Source: Avena insularis
Lineage: Eukaryota > Streptophyta > Magnoliopsida > Poales > Poaceae
DNA length: 64,000 bases
Direction: 5' to 3'
NCBI GenBank assembly: GCA_023614405.1
Contig: CM042688.1
Coordinates: forward strand, 444,964,028-445,028,027
Under the pieces are notes generated by a model. The model did not search any database, was not told the DNA's origin, and saw only the letters and a list, made by a program, of their open reading frames with translations. Of this stretch, positions 26,153-36,800 are shown in pieces. Position 1 is the stretch's first letter. Each line of letters begins with the position of its first letter. Position numbers and translations under genes: made by a program.

Positions 26153-26367
26153 ATAGCAGAAGGCTACGCCCTAGGTCCTTCGTCAAAGGAGACCTGGTCC
26201 TGCGACTGAAACAGCAAGGGCATCTCAAGCTAGAGTCCCCCCGGGAGGGACCATACGTGATTACAGAAGTAATCCCAGGTGGCGCCTATCGTATCAAAGA
26301 TTTCGAGACAGGAGTCGCGTACTCCAACCCCTAGAACGTCGCGCAGCTGCGACGCTTCTACCCTTAG
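26153..26367 (+). pseudogene. Gypsy integrase C-terminal fragment
   Basis: The frame reads RRLRPRSFVKGDLVL, KLESPREGPYVITEV, GAYRI and finally NVAQLRRFYP before TAG 26365-26367. This is the standard end of a Ty3/Gypsy polyprotein: the GDLVL strand, then the K-L-x-P-x-x-E-G-P-Y motif. One in-frame TAG (26332-26334) replaces the Trp expected in NPWN. The catalytic domain and everything upstream are absent. It gives the orientation (plus) of the surrounding element. Confidence 0.85.
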
Positions 26368-26798
26368 TCGTCTTTTATATTTTGCAAATAAGGCTACTCA
26401 GCCAAGGCTACTTAGCCACACATTGTACCCCGTACTATCCTGCGAATGAATAAAGCTAAGTGCTCCAAAACTCTGTGTTCCTTCTATTTTTGCAAAATAT
26501 TCACTCGGGGGCTACGCCACTGTTCTACGAACTAACGCGATATCCTGCGTAGCTGACACACCAATCAAAACCCTTGACAAACAACAACCCAGTTGCAATG
26601 CACCTGACGGGTTGGCAAGGGACTGAGATAAACACAAGTCAGGCTAACGAAAAGGAATCACATAGTGCAACGCACTCGCAAAACATACACGCTAACAAGC
26701 TCTTTATATACATCAATCTTAATCAATTATACGCAGAATATATATATGAACTTTACAACACTGGTGCAACTATGTGCAGGATATAAACTAAACTACTA

Positions 26799-27596
26799 CT
26801 ATAGCAAAGGAATGTTGGTCTGCTCCTCGAAGATGTCGACGATTTCCTCCCCTGGACGATCCACCGCCTGGTAGTGATGAACCATGTTCCAAGTCGAACC
26901 TGCTAGCGATGCTAGCGGTCCGGCCGCAATTGCTACAACATCCACATCAGGTCTGTGCAGTCGCACCACCGACAGACAAGCCTTGGCACCAGCCACTAAC
27001 TGTTGCCCTACACACTTGCGAACCGCACTCAAATCTTGAAATTTGGCAAGAAGGGCTAGCAGGCTCGATGGAACAATGTCCAGCGGGAACATCGTCTGGT
27101 AAATATTCTTCAAGCATGAGTGCGACTTCTTCAAGAAGTGAAGCACTCACGACGCACGATCCTGCAGGGTTGCCAGTGAGATTGCGCGATCATGATCCAC
27201 CTAGAAGTATCCACTCGCCTGAAGCTGCTCTTCGGTCAGATCATTCAAGCGAATGGCAATCATGTCCTTCTCATCCTGCGGATGGCGTGCACTTACAACT
27301 GTACCAAGCAAAGGCAAAAGTATGAAGACAACGAACCATTGCGGGTGACTACAAGAAAAGGATGAGGAGGAAGAGAGCTAACATTTGAATTGGTCACCCA
27401 GCAGCGTCATCTCCCCTAGCAGGTATTGCTCTCAGGCGACGGCCTTCTCCGCCCTCGACTTCCATACACCCGCATTACCATGGAGTACGGGCAGTTCACG
27501 CTCCAACTGCTTCACGCGGTCACGGAGTCGCGAGAGCAAGGACAGTTCATCTACCCTTGAGTGCGACCGCGCCAAAGTATCATCAACAGATGGCAT
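26799..27596 (-). pseudogene. Antisense gene 2 of the Gypsy element (two exons)
   Basis: Exon 1 runs from ATG 27596-27594 (MPSVDDTLARSHSRVDEL) through a coiled-coil-like stretch (RLRDRVKQLERELPVLHG) to a GTTAGC donor at 27382. An 84-bp intron (27299-27382) ends in a pyrimidine-rich TACAG. Joining across it completes a Phe codon and continues as VSARHPQDEKDMIAIRLNDL. Exon 2 ends at TAG 26799. Three in-frame stops remain: a TGA after KAVA in exon 1, a TAG after ASGYF, and a TGA before VLHFLKK. The last part contains SSLLALLAKFQDL and EEIVDIFEEQTNIPLL. I do not know its function. It may be the downstream part of antisense gene 1 rather than a separate gene. No plus-strand frame here is plausible. 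Confidence 0.55.
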
Positions 27597-27788
27597 ATTC
27601 CGAGGTTCACTCGAAGGACCACTCGATGTGCCCTATCACAGGCCACGCAAGAGACAATAATAAGACTAAGGCGATGCATAGACAAAAGACTCGAGTGCAT
27701 TCAAGCATAATAAAGTATCAACAGATGCACTCGCCAAAAGGCATGTTCCAGACAAAAAAGACAAACTACTCAACTATTACAGACACGA

Positions 27789-30562
27789 CTACTGAGGAGC
27801 AACTGGTTTCTTCAACTTGGACTTTGGTTTTGGGGGCCTCATCAAATCGGTGGCGGTATCAGACGCCACAGACTTTCCGCCAGCCCCTGACATTGCAGCC
27901 TTCTTGGCTCGCTATAGCTCCTCAGAGTACTTCACAACTGTATTGATCAGCTGCGGCCCGTACTTGCCACAAGCAGTTGCGAAAGGAGCAAAGACTACCT
28001 ATTGGCCATCCGCGTTGACATGCATCGCCTTGGAGACCGCAGCAGGATCAACCTCGACTCCATGGGCTTGAACCATCACGAGTGACATTGAAGCGCCAGC
28101 CGTGCGGAGTGAGTTCTTGATGCCTGCAGGAATGCCTCTAGCAAGGGACTCCACCAGCTCATCCATATTTTTGATTAACTCAGCCTTGGGCGCCAGGTCC
28201 TCACGGAGGCTACTGAGCACGCCGTTGGCCTTGGTGAGCATCCCCTGAACAGCAGCACTGCGATCCTCGACTGCCGAGATGGCACCTGCCAGGGCATCAT
28301 CACGACCGAGTGCCTGGGGGTCGAAGCTCAGACCGCTGGCATCTACGCAATAATCAAGAATTGGCACAAAAGTCAGCATAGCAACAATTTCGAAAGAAGG
28401 GACACAACAAAAACAAGGGAATACCTGAGAGAGCCTTGGCAATCGAGAAAAGCTGTTCTTCGAACAACTTCTCCCTAGCTACGATGGAGGCATGCAGATC
28501 CTCTTCGTGTTTCCGTGATTCGTCCTGTGCTACGATTGCCTCATCGCGACTCTTCACCGTCGCGGCGAGCGTTTTATCGAGGGAAGCGGTGTCACGAAGG
28601 AGTGCATTATGCTCAGCTGTGACACAAACAAAGATAAACCGTCATTCGAATATATCACAAGGATGCAGAAGAAAACGTAAAGAACACTCACTTTCAACCG
28701 CGCGAGGGCGATTGTCCAGCATTGCATGCTGACAACCCATCGCAAGCACCTGCTCCGCCAGACGAGCGGATTCCTTCACAATGAGCTGCGACAAAAGAAA
28801 TAGTAAAGGGTCAGCAGATGGCATAGATGAAAAATTCGACTGCAAAATCAGAAGAAGAGATACTACACATACATGATCCTCCAATGACTCCGAAGTCGAC
28901 TGACGCGCAGTCGTCCGGATAACCATCTGATGCTCTACATCATGGGGAGAACTTGATGAATTATGCCCGGAGTGGGCCGCCAATGGAGGAGAAGGAGTGC
29001 GCTCGGCCACTTTCTTGGCCTTGGAGGTCGCGGCGCCAGATTCCTTCAAAAATTGGACGTCGCCAGAAGATGACGACGCCGGCTGACTGCAGAACAAAAC
29101 CAACATCAAGAAAATGCAACTCCAAAGAAGAACCAGAAGGATGACTCGTATACTTACGAATCAAACTTGTCAAAATCAAAGGTATGATCCCCCGACTCTG
29201 TCGACGACTCCTTCGGCAGTCGCATCTTCTTGCGAGAAGATGGCACCACGACGCTCACAAGAACGGTAGGTATCGGCGACTCTGCACCAACAGTTGCACC
29301 TTCCGGAGTCGAAGGAGACGATGCATCCGAATCCTTGCTACGCGAACGCTTGCGAGTGTCAGGACTACTCGACGGGGGGCTTCCTCCTCCACATCAGATG
29401 GGACGGTCGACTCCGACTCGTCCTCTTCCAAGGCTTCATGAGGAATAACCCCCTCAGGAAGAGGGGGCATACAGGGTGACACACTCCAATCCTACATACA
29501 ACAAACAAGTTAGTACAAGTCAAGAAAAGAGAAACATTCGACAAATAAAGCTACTTCATAGCACAACCATACCTCAGGAGGAGGATTAGCAGCATCGAAG
29601 GGAGGCATGACTGGTTCACTGGGGAGCACATCCTTGGCGGTATACTTGGTGAGCAGTCGCACCCTCTTATCTACCTCACTCGCGGAAATGCCATCGGCAG
29701 ATACGCGAGTGACATCGTCCGCGCCAGCCCACTGGAACATAGGGTGGACTCTGGCCTGCAAGGGCTAGACGAGGCGGCGCAGCCACGTGTGAATGAGGGC
29801 GCAGCCTCCCTCTTCTTTGCACATGCGACTCTCGAGGTCGCATACGCACTCTCCGCGGACTCACCGCGCATCACTACGTTCTTCCAGGAGCGCCTCCTCT
29901 TGCACGGCGTCACAGGATCGAAGGGTGCGAGTCCGAAGTGGTCTCCATCGGCCTTCTGGTCGCGGATGTAGAACCACTTGTCCCTCCACCCTTGGACGGA
30001 CACCATGAGTTTGATGTCGAAGTATGTTGCGGAGGAGTCGACGTGGATACCGCAGCCGCCTACATCGTAGACTACAGAGCCAGACTCCGACTGGCGCTTC
30101 AGCTTGAAGAGACGTTTGAAAAGACTGAAGTGCGGCTCGATTCCGAGCCATCACTCGCAAAGAGTAATGTAGCAAGCTACATGGAGGATGGAGTTGGGGG
30201 ACAGCTGATGCAGCTGGAGCCCATAGAAACAGAGAAGGCCCCTGAAGAAAGGATGCAGGGGCAGCGAGAGACCGTGGATGATGAACGCTAGGAACATCAC
30301 CCGAAAACCGGCAGGAGGAGAAGGGATTACCTCACCACCGGGGACACGCACGTCAGCGACTGCGGAAGATAGAACTCCGTCTTGGCGTAGGAGACGGAGC
30401 TCAGAAGACTTGATCACGGACACGCGCCACACGCCATTGGTGGAGCTTCTTTTTACCGGTGGCAGCGGTGCTGCTGCCCGCAGCGGTGGAGCTTCCCTTT
30501 TTCTTGGCAGCAAAAGTGGTGGCGGCGAATTCAGCCGCGGCACCTCCTCTCTTCTTCCCCAT
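27789..30562 (-). pseudogene. Antisense gene 1: PF04195-like 'putative gypsy-type transposon' protein, six exons
   Basis: The N-terminal region (30562-29573) carries the conserved block found in plant 'putative gypsy type transposon' proteins: HPFFRGLLCFYGLQLHQLSP, SILHVACYITLCE, WLGIEPHFSLFKRLFKLKRQ and VQGWRDKWFYI. A TGA near 30150 interrupts CE/WLG. A frameshift near 30450 separates the likely start ATG (30562-30560, MGKKRGGAAAEF) from this block, and another break falls near 29700. Five introns have GT-AG ends and keep frame: 29492-29572, 29087-29157, 28786-28872, 28617-28691 and 28343-28424 (71-87 bp). The exons encode an acidic Ser-rich linker (about 29158-29491, with a further frameshift) and then a coiled-coil-like segment (KSRDEAIVAQDESRKHEEDL). 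The C-terminus contains SSLREDLAPKAELI and ends KKPVAPQ at TAG 27789. Two more stops lie in the last exon (after NADGQ and YSEEL). Function unknown. Confidence 0.7.
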
Positions 30563-31061
30563 CCTATGGTGGCGATGCGACCGGAGGAACTAACTAGGGA
30601 ATACACGGAGTTGGTCCAGTGCCACGAGGAAGATGAAGTGTAGGAAGCAGAGGAGCAGCAGCAATGGCGACGGAGGCAAAGGCAGAGAAAAGAGCAGATG
30701 GGAAAAATTACCGTCGCAACACTTCTACTTAACCCCTCCTGGAAGATGCAATCCAATGGCCCGAAAAAACCCTATCATACGCGTGGCGTTCATCGTGATC
30801 GACACGTGGAGGACCTGAAGCGTGAACCGTACCCCACTACCCCCATTACGCGTGGAGATCGAGGAGGCACAGTTAAAACAAAGATTACGCATGCTCGGTC
30901 AAGTCAGAGTCAGAAAATGGGACCCACCGCTCGCCACGTCCCGTCAAACCCGCTCACGTGGGCAACTGAGGTCATCACATCATCAGTACTGATGTCATCC
31001 AAAATTGAGCAGCAGAAGACTTCGATTACTTTAGTCCTTGCTCGAGTCTTCTACTCCACCA

Positions 31062-31350
31062 AGCACTCGGGGGCTACTCCCATAGGGAGCGCTGGTCGCG
31101 CACCCTACGATTTTTCTTATTCTCTTCTGCAGGAATATGGACATTCAAAGCATACCCAACCACTCGAATCCGCGATTCCACTATGGCCATGGGTTACTCC
31201 CATAGGGAGCGCTAGCAATAAATTCGACTGAAACAAGCAAACAAAACACGACAACAGTCGCAAAGTTCTTTAGTCCCTGCCTAAGTCTTCGACTCAACCA
31301 GGCACTCGGGGGCTACTCCCATAGGGAGCGCTGGTCGTGCACCCTATGAT
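31062..31350 (+). repeat. Repeated polypurine-like motifs before the 3' LTR
   Basis: CACTCGGGGGCTACTCCCAT, followed by AGGGAGCGCTGGTCG, occurs at about 31064 and 31303. A shortened copy (TTACTCCCATAGGGAGCGCT) is at 31191. The motif CACTCGGGGGCTAC is the sequence that directly precedes the 3' LTR (31873-31886), so these look like internal duplicates of the priming tract. The rest of 30563-31886 shows no gene. Confidence 0.7.
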
Positions 31351-31886
31351 TATTTGTACATCATACTGTGTGTCGATAACATCCACACTCGAAGCTTTTG
31401 GTGACACCGCCTCATGATGTTTCCCTACAAAGAGACTACGTCTCCTGGGTCACCTCAATCATCTCTGCGATGAAAAAATTCAGATGCCGCGCTTGCAGCA
31501 TAAAGATAAGACCTGAATAAGGCCTGGCAACGCATTTACTGCGCACTACCATAAATATATCCGTACGAATAGGTACGATGAATATGCCTTGACGGACGCG
31601 TCGAGTGTTCACACCCATATACTGGAATTCGACTCCTGTAAGACCTCCGCGGCTTGAGTCGAATTACACCAGCACTTTTCCGGATTCGAGTCCGGGGACT
31701 CGAGTTCGAGTAGATGGCGTTGTTTTACCCTAAGGTAGTTAACTGATACCGATACATCGGTTAAATCAGGCACGCACATCAACAATCCCTATGACACAAA
31801 CAGAAAATAAAATATACTCATTCATGCACTCGAAGGCTTCATAAAGTCCCCAAATAATCTGATTCCACTGGACACTCGGGGGCTAC

Positions 31887-32347
31887 TGACATGGGTATAC
31901 CCTACAGTTACTCGAGCTTGGTATATACGGCATGAATACGACGGAAGCCCACGGTGTCGCCAAGGCCCAAATAGAGAACTCGAGTAGCCTACAGACTCTC
32001 GATTGCTTGAGAAACAAGAAGAAACTATAGATAGAAAGTTCCAAGGGGAAAACCCTAACCTGTAACCGACTCGACCTGCTACCCGAGACCTAGCGTATCT
32101 ATATAAAGGCTAGGAGGGGGCGGCGAGGAGGACACACGCAACCCTAGTTTCCACAACCCCTGCCAGATTGCATCTGCGCAACATTGTAATCTTCGATTTC
32201 TCTATTAATTCCACGAGCAGACAAGCAGGAGTAGGGACCTCTACGAGGCCTGAACTTGGGTAAATCTTCGAGTCCCCTATGTGCTTGTTTGCTAGCCTAT
32301 TTATGCTCCCAGCGCTCCCTCCTTCTCCAAAACCCAAGTCCATAACA
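31887..32347 (+). repeat. 3' LTR of the plus-strand Gypsy element
   Basis: The LTR starts TGACATGGGTATACCC directly after the polypurine tract and most likely ends CCATAACA at 32347 (461 bp). It contains a TATA box and the TATAAAGGC initiation region. The right end is judged from TG...CA ends only, because the partner LTR is outside the window. Confidence 0.7.
32100..32107 (+). promoter_or_regulatory. TATA box of the 3' LTR
   Basis: TATATAAA lies about 213 bp into the LTR, followed by GGCTAGGAGG. This is the expected U3/R boundary position. Activity is not shown by sequence alone. Confidence 0.55.
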
Positions 32348-33835
32348 ATGGCATTGATGAGTTAAACCCTCATCACACATAGTAAAAACTAGGGCTAGCC
32401 GATACAGTACACATATCAAAAGATCTAGCAACATCAACATAAGAGTAATATGCGTCTACGTAGGAAGATTGAGGATTTATGATACCGCTTGTAGATTGCA
32501 GCCTCTTCGTGGCAAGAACGGACTGGAGACCGTTCAAAGCTTCATCCCCAGCGGAGTCGCCAAAAAGTGTGTTCGCACACGAACACGTCACCGTGTACCC
32601 TCGGCGCCGAGCGTGATGCGCGGCAGCATTTGCCGAGGGAAGCTCGGCGGAAGCGCGGTACGCAAGACAGTCCGGCGGGCGCTTTTGTAGACCCTAAACC
32701 CTGCTCGCCCGGGAGGGATTCCATCAGGGCAGCGTGGCGGCTATGGGCTGCTCTAGGTCGGCCTGACCGCCCCTACAACCTCATGGATTCGCGGCCTCCA
32801 ATCTTGAAGAACTGCGGAAGAACGAGAAGAGAGATACAAAGAGAGAGAGAGATAAAAAGTAGATGAACATGAAAAAGTAGTAGATTGATTTGTTCGATTG
32901 GTGTTGGTTCAATCGGCCGTAACCCCTCGTGTATATAAGGAGCGGCTGGACTTTCCGTGCAAGAAAGAGGGTTAGATACACGTCCAAAATCCTAGTTGGG
33001 GTCCAAATCGAACATGCAAACCCGAAATTTGCATAATTATTCGGTCAAAAACTTGTCTATACCTTCCGGAGCACTTTTGAGATAGTAAACGAGCTCGGAT
33101 TAAAATGTCGTAAAAAGAAAAGTTCTGCGTCTCGAAATAATGAACAGCATTGATGTTGGCCACGTTTTCATCTGATCTGATCTTCATGAACTTTTCCCCT
33201 TATTTTCGTATCGAACTCGGATTTATACCGAACAAATTTAATTCAATTCGGCCGTATCTTGAATCTGAAGGTCACATACTTTCTCAAAAGAAGTTGACTC
33301 CAAAAGCAAAGTTGTTCACCTCGAAAAAACAAAGAACTTTCGTGTTTTGTACTTTTCCATCCGAGTTGATCTTGACTGACTAAATTAAGTCGTAAGAAGA
33401 ATGACCGAATTAGGAGGTTTTTTTGGGTTGCTGGGTCCATTGCTCTCGCCTAAGGTGAGACATGGTCTGTGGTCCGGCGACCCCCTCTCCCGTCTGTGCT
33501 AATTCGGCCTCTATGAGATTTTGGCTCTCAATTTTGCATACTAACTCGGATCGAGATGATTTAAAAACCAAAGTTGCTTGTTTCGTTGAGGCGCACAACT
33601 TTCGTGTTTGGATCTTTTTCATTTGAGGTCATCTTAAAGGACTCATAGTTAAAGCTTCCATATACGAGTCTCCAAATCTTCTCTGAACACTAGCATAATC
33701 AACTATTAAGCCTGATAATTCCTTGACTTGATTAGGTGCCTCTTTGATGATGATTAATAATCCTTCAAGTGGAATTTTCCAAGTGTCTCTCGCCATTTGC
33801 CTTGATTAGGTACGAGCCCAAAACGAGTGCCAACA
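32348..33835 (-). mobile_element. Second LTR retrotransposon: LTR (32568-33835), PBS and leader fragment
   Basis: On the minus strand the LTR starts TGTTGGCACTCGTTTTGG at 33835 and ends GCGAACACA at 32568 (1268 bp). It has a TATATA box near 32932-32937. It is followed by CTTTT and an 18-nt primer-binding site, TGGCGACTCCGCTGGGGA (32545-32562). About 200 bp of leader continues to 32348, where the plus-strand Gypsy LTR cuts it off. A PBS after the LTR marks this as a 5' LTR, so its body has been lost. The purine-rich ACAAAGAGAGAGAGATAAAA near 32836-32855 lies within it. Confidence 0.7.
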
Positions 33836-33892
33836 GGGGTGTTATAAACCTTCCCTCCTTAAACAAAATCTCGCCCCGAGATTTAAGAGAAA

Positions 33893-36800
33893 CTAGGAAC
33901 TAAAGAGATCTGGAAACTCAGTCCTAATGTAATCTTCTCGCTCCTAGGTAGCTTCTTCTTCGGTATGGTTGCTCCATTGGATCTTGAGAAACTTGATACT
34001 CCGGGTCCTGGTGGTTCTGGAGGCTACTTCCAAGATATGAATGGGCACTTCATGATACGTCAGATCCTTGTTGATATCAATGGCTCGGTGATTGATGTTC
34101 ATGAAAACTTCGGTCTTTTCCGGAACTTGTAAGCATTTGCGAAGTAGCGAGATATGGAACACATTATGGATGGCGGACATCTCCTCTGGCAGTTCCAGTT
34201 GATAAGATACTTCTCATCGGCGATTCAGAATCTTGAAGGGTCCAATATATCTGGGGGATAACTTTCCTTTCAGCTGAAAATGTTGCATTCCTTTCAACGG
34301 TTAAACCTTGAGATACACAAAATCTCCGACATTGAAAGTCAGGTCTCGACGTCTCTTGTCAGCATAACTCTTCTGTCTGGATTGCGCAGTCTTGAGGTGC
34401 TCACGGACTTTGTGAACCTTTTCTTCGGCTTCTCATGGATGTCAGGTCCCAAAATCTGACTCTCTCCTACTTGCGACCAGTTCAAGGGGGTACGGCACTT
34501 TCTTCCATACAAGAACTCAAATGGGGCCATTTGCAAACTGGCTTGATAACTGTTGTTGTATGAGAATTCTGTGAAAGGCAGACAATCTTCCCATTTTGAT
34601 CCATACTCTAACACACGAGCTCTCAACCTATCTTCTAAGATCTAGTTAACTCTTTCAGTCTATCCATCGGTCTATGGGTGATAAGTTGTGCTGAAATTCA
34701 ACTTGGTTCCTAATCCTTCTTGGACTTTCTGCAAAAATCTCGAGGTAAATTGGGTTCCTCGATGCGACACTATGGTCTTGGAGGTTCCATGCAAACTGAC
34801 AATTCTAGCAATGTACAACCCTGCTAGCTTTGAACTCTGGTAGGTTGTCTTGATAGGTATAAAATGGGTTACCTTGGACAGTCTATCAACTATGACCCAG
34901 ATAGAGTCATTTCCCCAACTAGAAGTAGGCAAACCGGTGATAAAGTCCATTTCGATGGAATCCTATTTCCATTCCAGAATCTGCAATGGTTGCAACAGTC
35001 TTGCGGGTCTCTGATGTTCCGCTTTGACTCTCTGACAGATGTCACACTTAGCTATGTATCTTCTGATTTCTCTCTTCATCTTGTGCCACCAAAATTGCTC
35101 CTTCAAATCCTGATACATCTTTGTTCCTCTAGGGTGGATAGAATAAAGAGTATCATGACCTTCCTGCATGATAACTTGCTTCATCTCCGAATCTACAGGC
35201 ACATAGATACGTCCTTTGTACCACAAAACACCTTCTTCATCTTCGGTGAATCCGGGTACCTTTCCTATACCAATACGACGTTTGATTCTATCGATACATG
35301 CATTTCCCTTCTGGGCTTCCCTGATCTGACTGATCAAAGTGGGTTGAAGTTTAATGCTATCTAAAAATCCTTTGCTAACTAGCTCTGTTCTAAACTGCTC
35401 CAACTCTTCATGCAAACTTGGCTGGGCTTCTTTGATCATGGTGTTTAATCTACATGGCAATCTGCTAAGAGCATCCGCTACCACATTAGCTTTGCCAGGG
35501 TGATAGTGAATGTCAAGGTCATAATCCTTGATTAACTCTATCCATCTCCTTTGCCTCATATTTAGCTCCTTCTAGGTAAAAATATACTTTAGATCTTGTG
35601 ATCTGAATAAATCTCATAGCGGTTTTCCATAAGGTAATGACGCCATGTCTTCAAGGCTAAAACTACAGCTGCTAGTTCAAGATCATGGGTAGGGTAGTTT
35701 TGCTCATGCTGCTTCAGTTGCCGGGGTAGATATGCTATGACTTTGCCTTCTTGCATCAACACACATCCGAGACCAATCTTGGACGCATCACAATACGCAT
35801 CAAAAGGCTTCTTGATATCTGGCATAATCAATATTGGGGCTGAAATCAATCTCTTCTCGAGTTCTTGAACACTTGCTTCACATTTGTTGGTCCAGTCAAA
35901 CTTCTTATATTTCTTGAACAATTGGGTCATCGGTCTTGCGATGCTCGAAAATCCTTCAACGAACTAGCCGTATTATCCCGCTAATCCGAGAAATGCACGG
36001 ACTTGATTTTGAGTGGTTGGGGCTTCCCATTCTTCAACATCTTTGATCTTGGCGGGATCAATAGCGAGTCCTCCTGCCGACACAATATATCCCAGGAATC
36101 CTATGTCCTTCAACCAGAATTCACATTTGTTAAACATGACATACAACTGATGCTCTCTAAGGGTTTCAAGCATGGTTCTCAGATGTTGCTCATGGTCTTC
36201 TTCTGACTCGAAATAGATTAGAATATCATCGATAAAAACAACGACAAACTTATCCAGAAAGTTCATAAAAATCTTATTCATGAGATTCATGAAATAAGCG
36301 GGGCATTGGTTAATCAAAAAGACATGACCGTATACTCATACAATCCATATCTGGTGGTAAAGGCGGTCTTTGGAATATCCGTTACACGAATCTTGAGTTG
36401 ATGATAACCAGTTCTAAGATCAATCTTAGAGAACACTCTAGCACCAGTCAACTGATCAAACAGATCCTCTATCTTGGGCAGTGGGTACTTGTTCTTGATG
36501 GTGACATCATTCAGCTTCCGGTAATCCATGCACAAATGGTTACCTCCATCTTTCTTATCCACAAACAGAACATGCGATCTCCATGGCGATGCGCTTGGTT
36601 GAATCAGAACTTTCTCCAGCATAGCATCAAGTTGCTTCTTCAGCACCACTAGTTTAGATGGGTTCATACTATAGAGTCTCTGAGCTATGGATCCAGTTCC
36701 AGGAATTAGTTCAATAATGAACTCGATATCCCGATCTGGGGGCACACCGAGAAATTCATCTAGGAATACGTCGGGATATTCACAAACTACTCTGACTTGG

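Larger units (their letters stand above)
26150..32347 (+). mobile_element. 5'-truncated Ty3/Gypsy LTR retrotransposon with antisense genes
   Basis: In plus-strand order: the integrase C-terminus (26153-26367), a first polypurine-like CTCGGGGGCTAC (26503), two genes on the opposite strand (26799-30562), repeated CACTCGGGGGCTAC motifs (31064-31350), a final polypurine tract (31873-31886) and the 3' LTR (31887-32347). Gag, protease, reverse transcriptase and the 5' LTR are missing, and the left break lies near 26150. Extra antisense ORFs between pol and the 3' LTR are known from Tat-type Gypsy elements. Assignment to that lineage is inference. Confidence 0.8.

Noticed and set aside
34864..35364. 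Plus-strand frame of 166 codons
   Set aside because: It is a shadow of the minus-strand integrase coding region.
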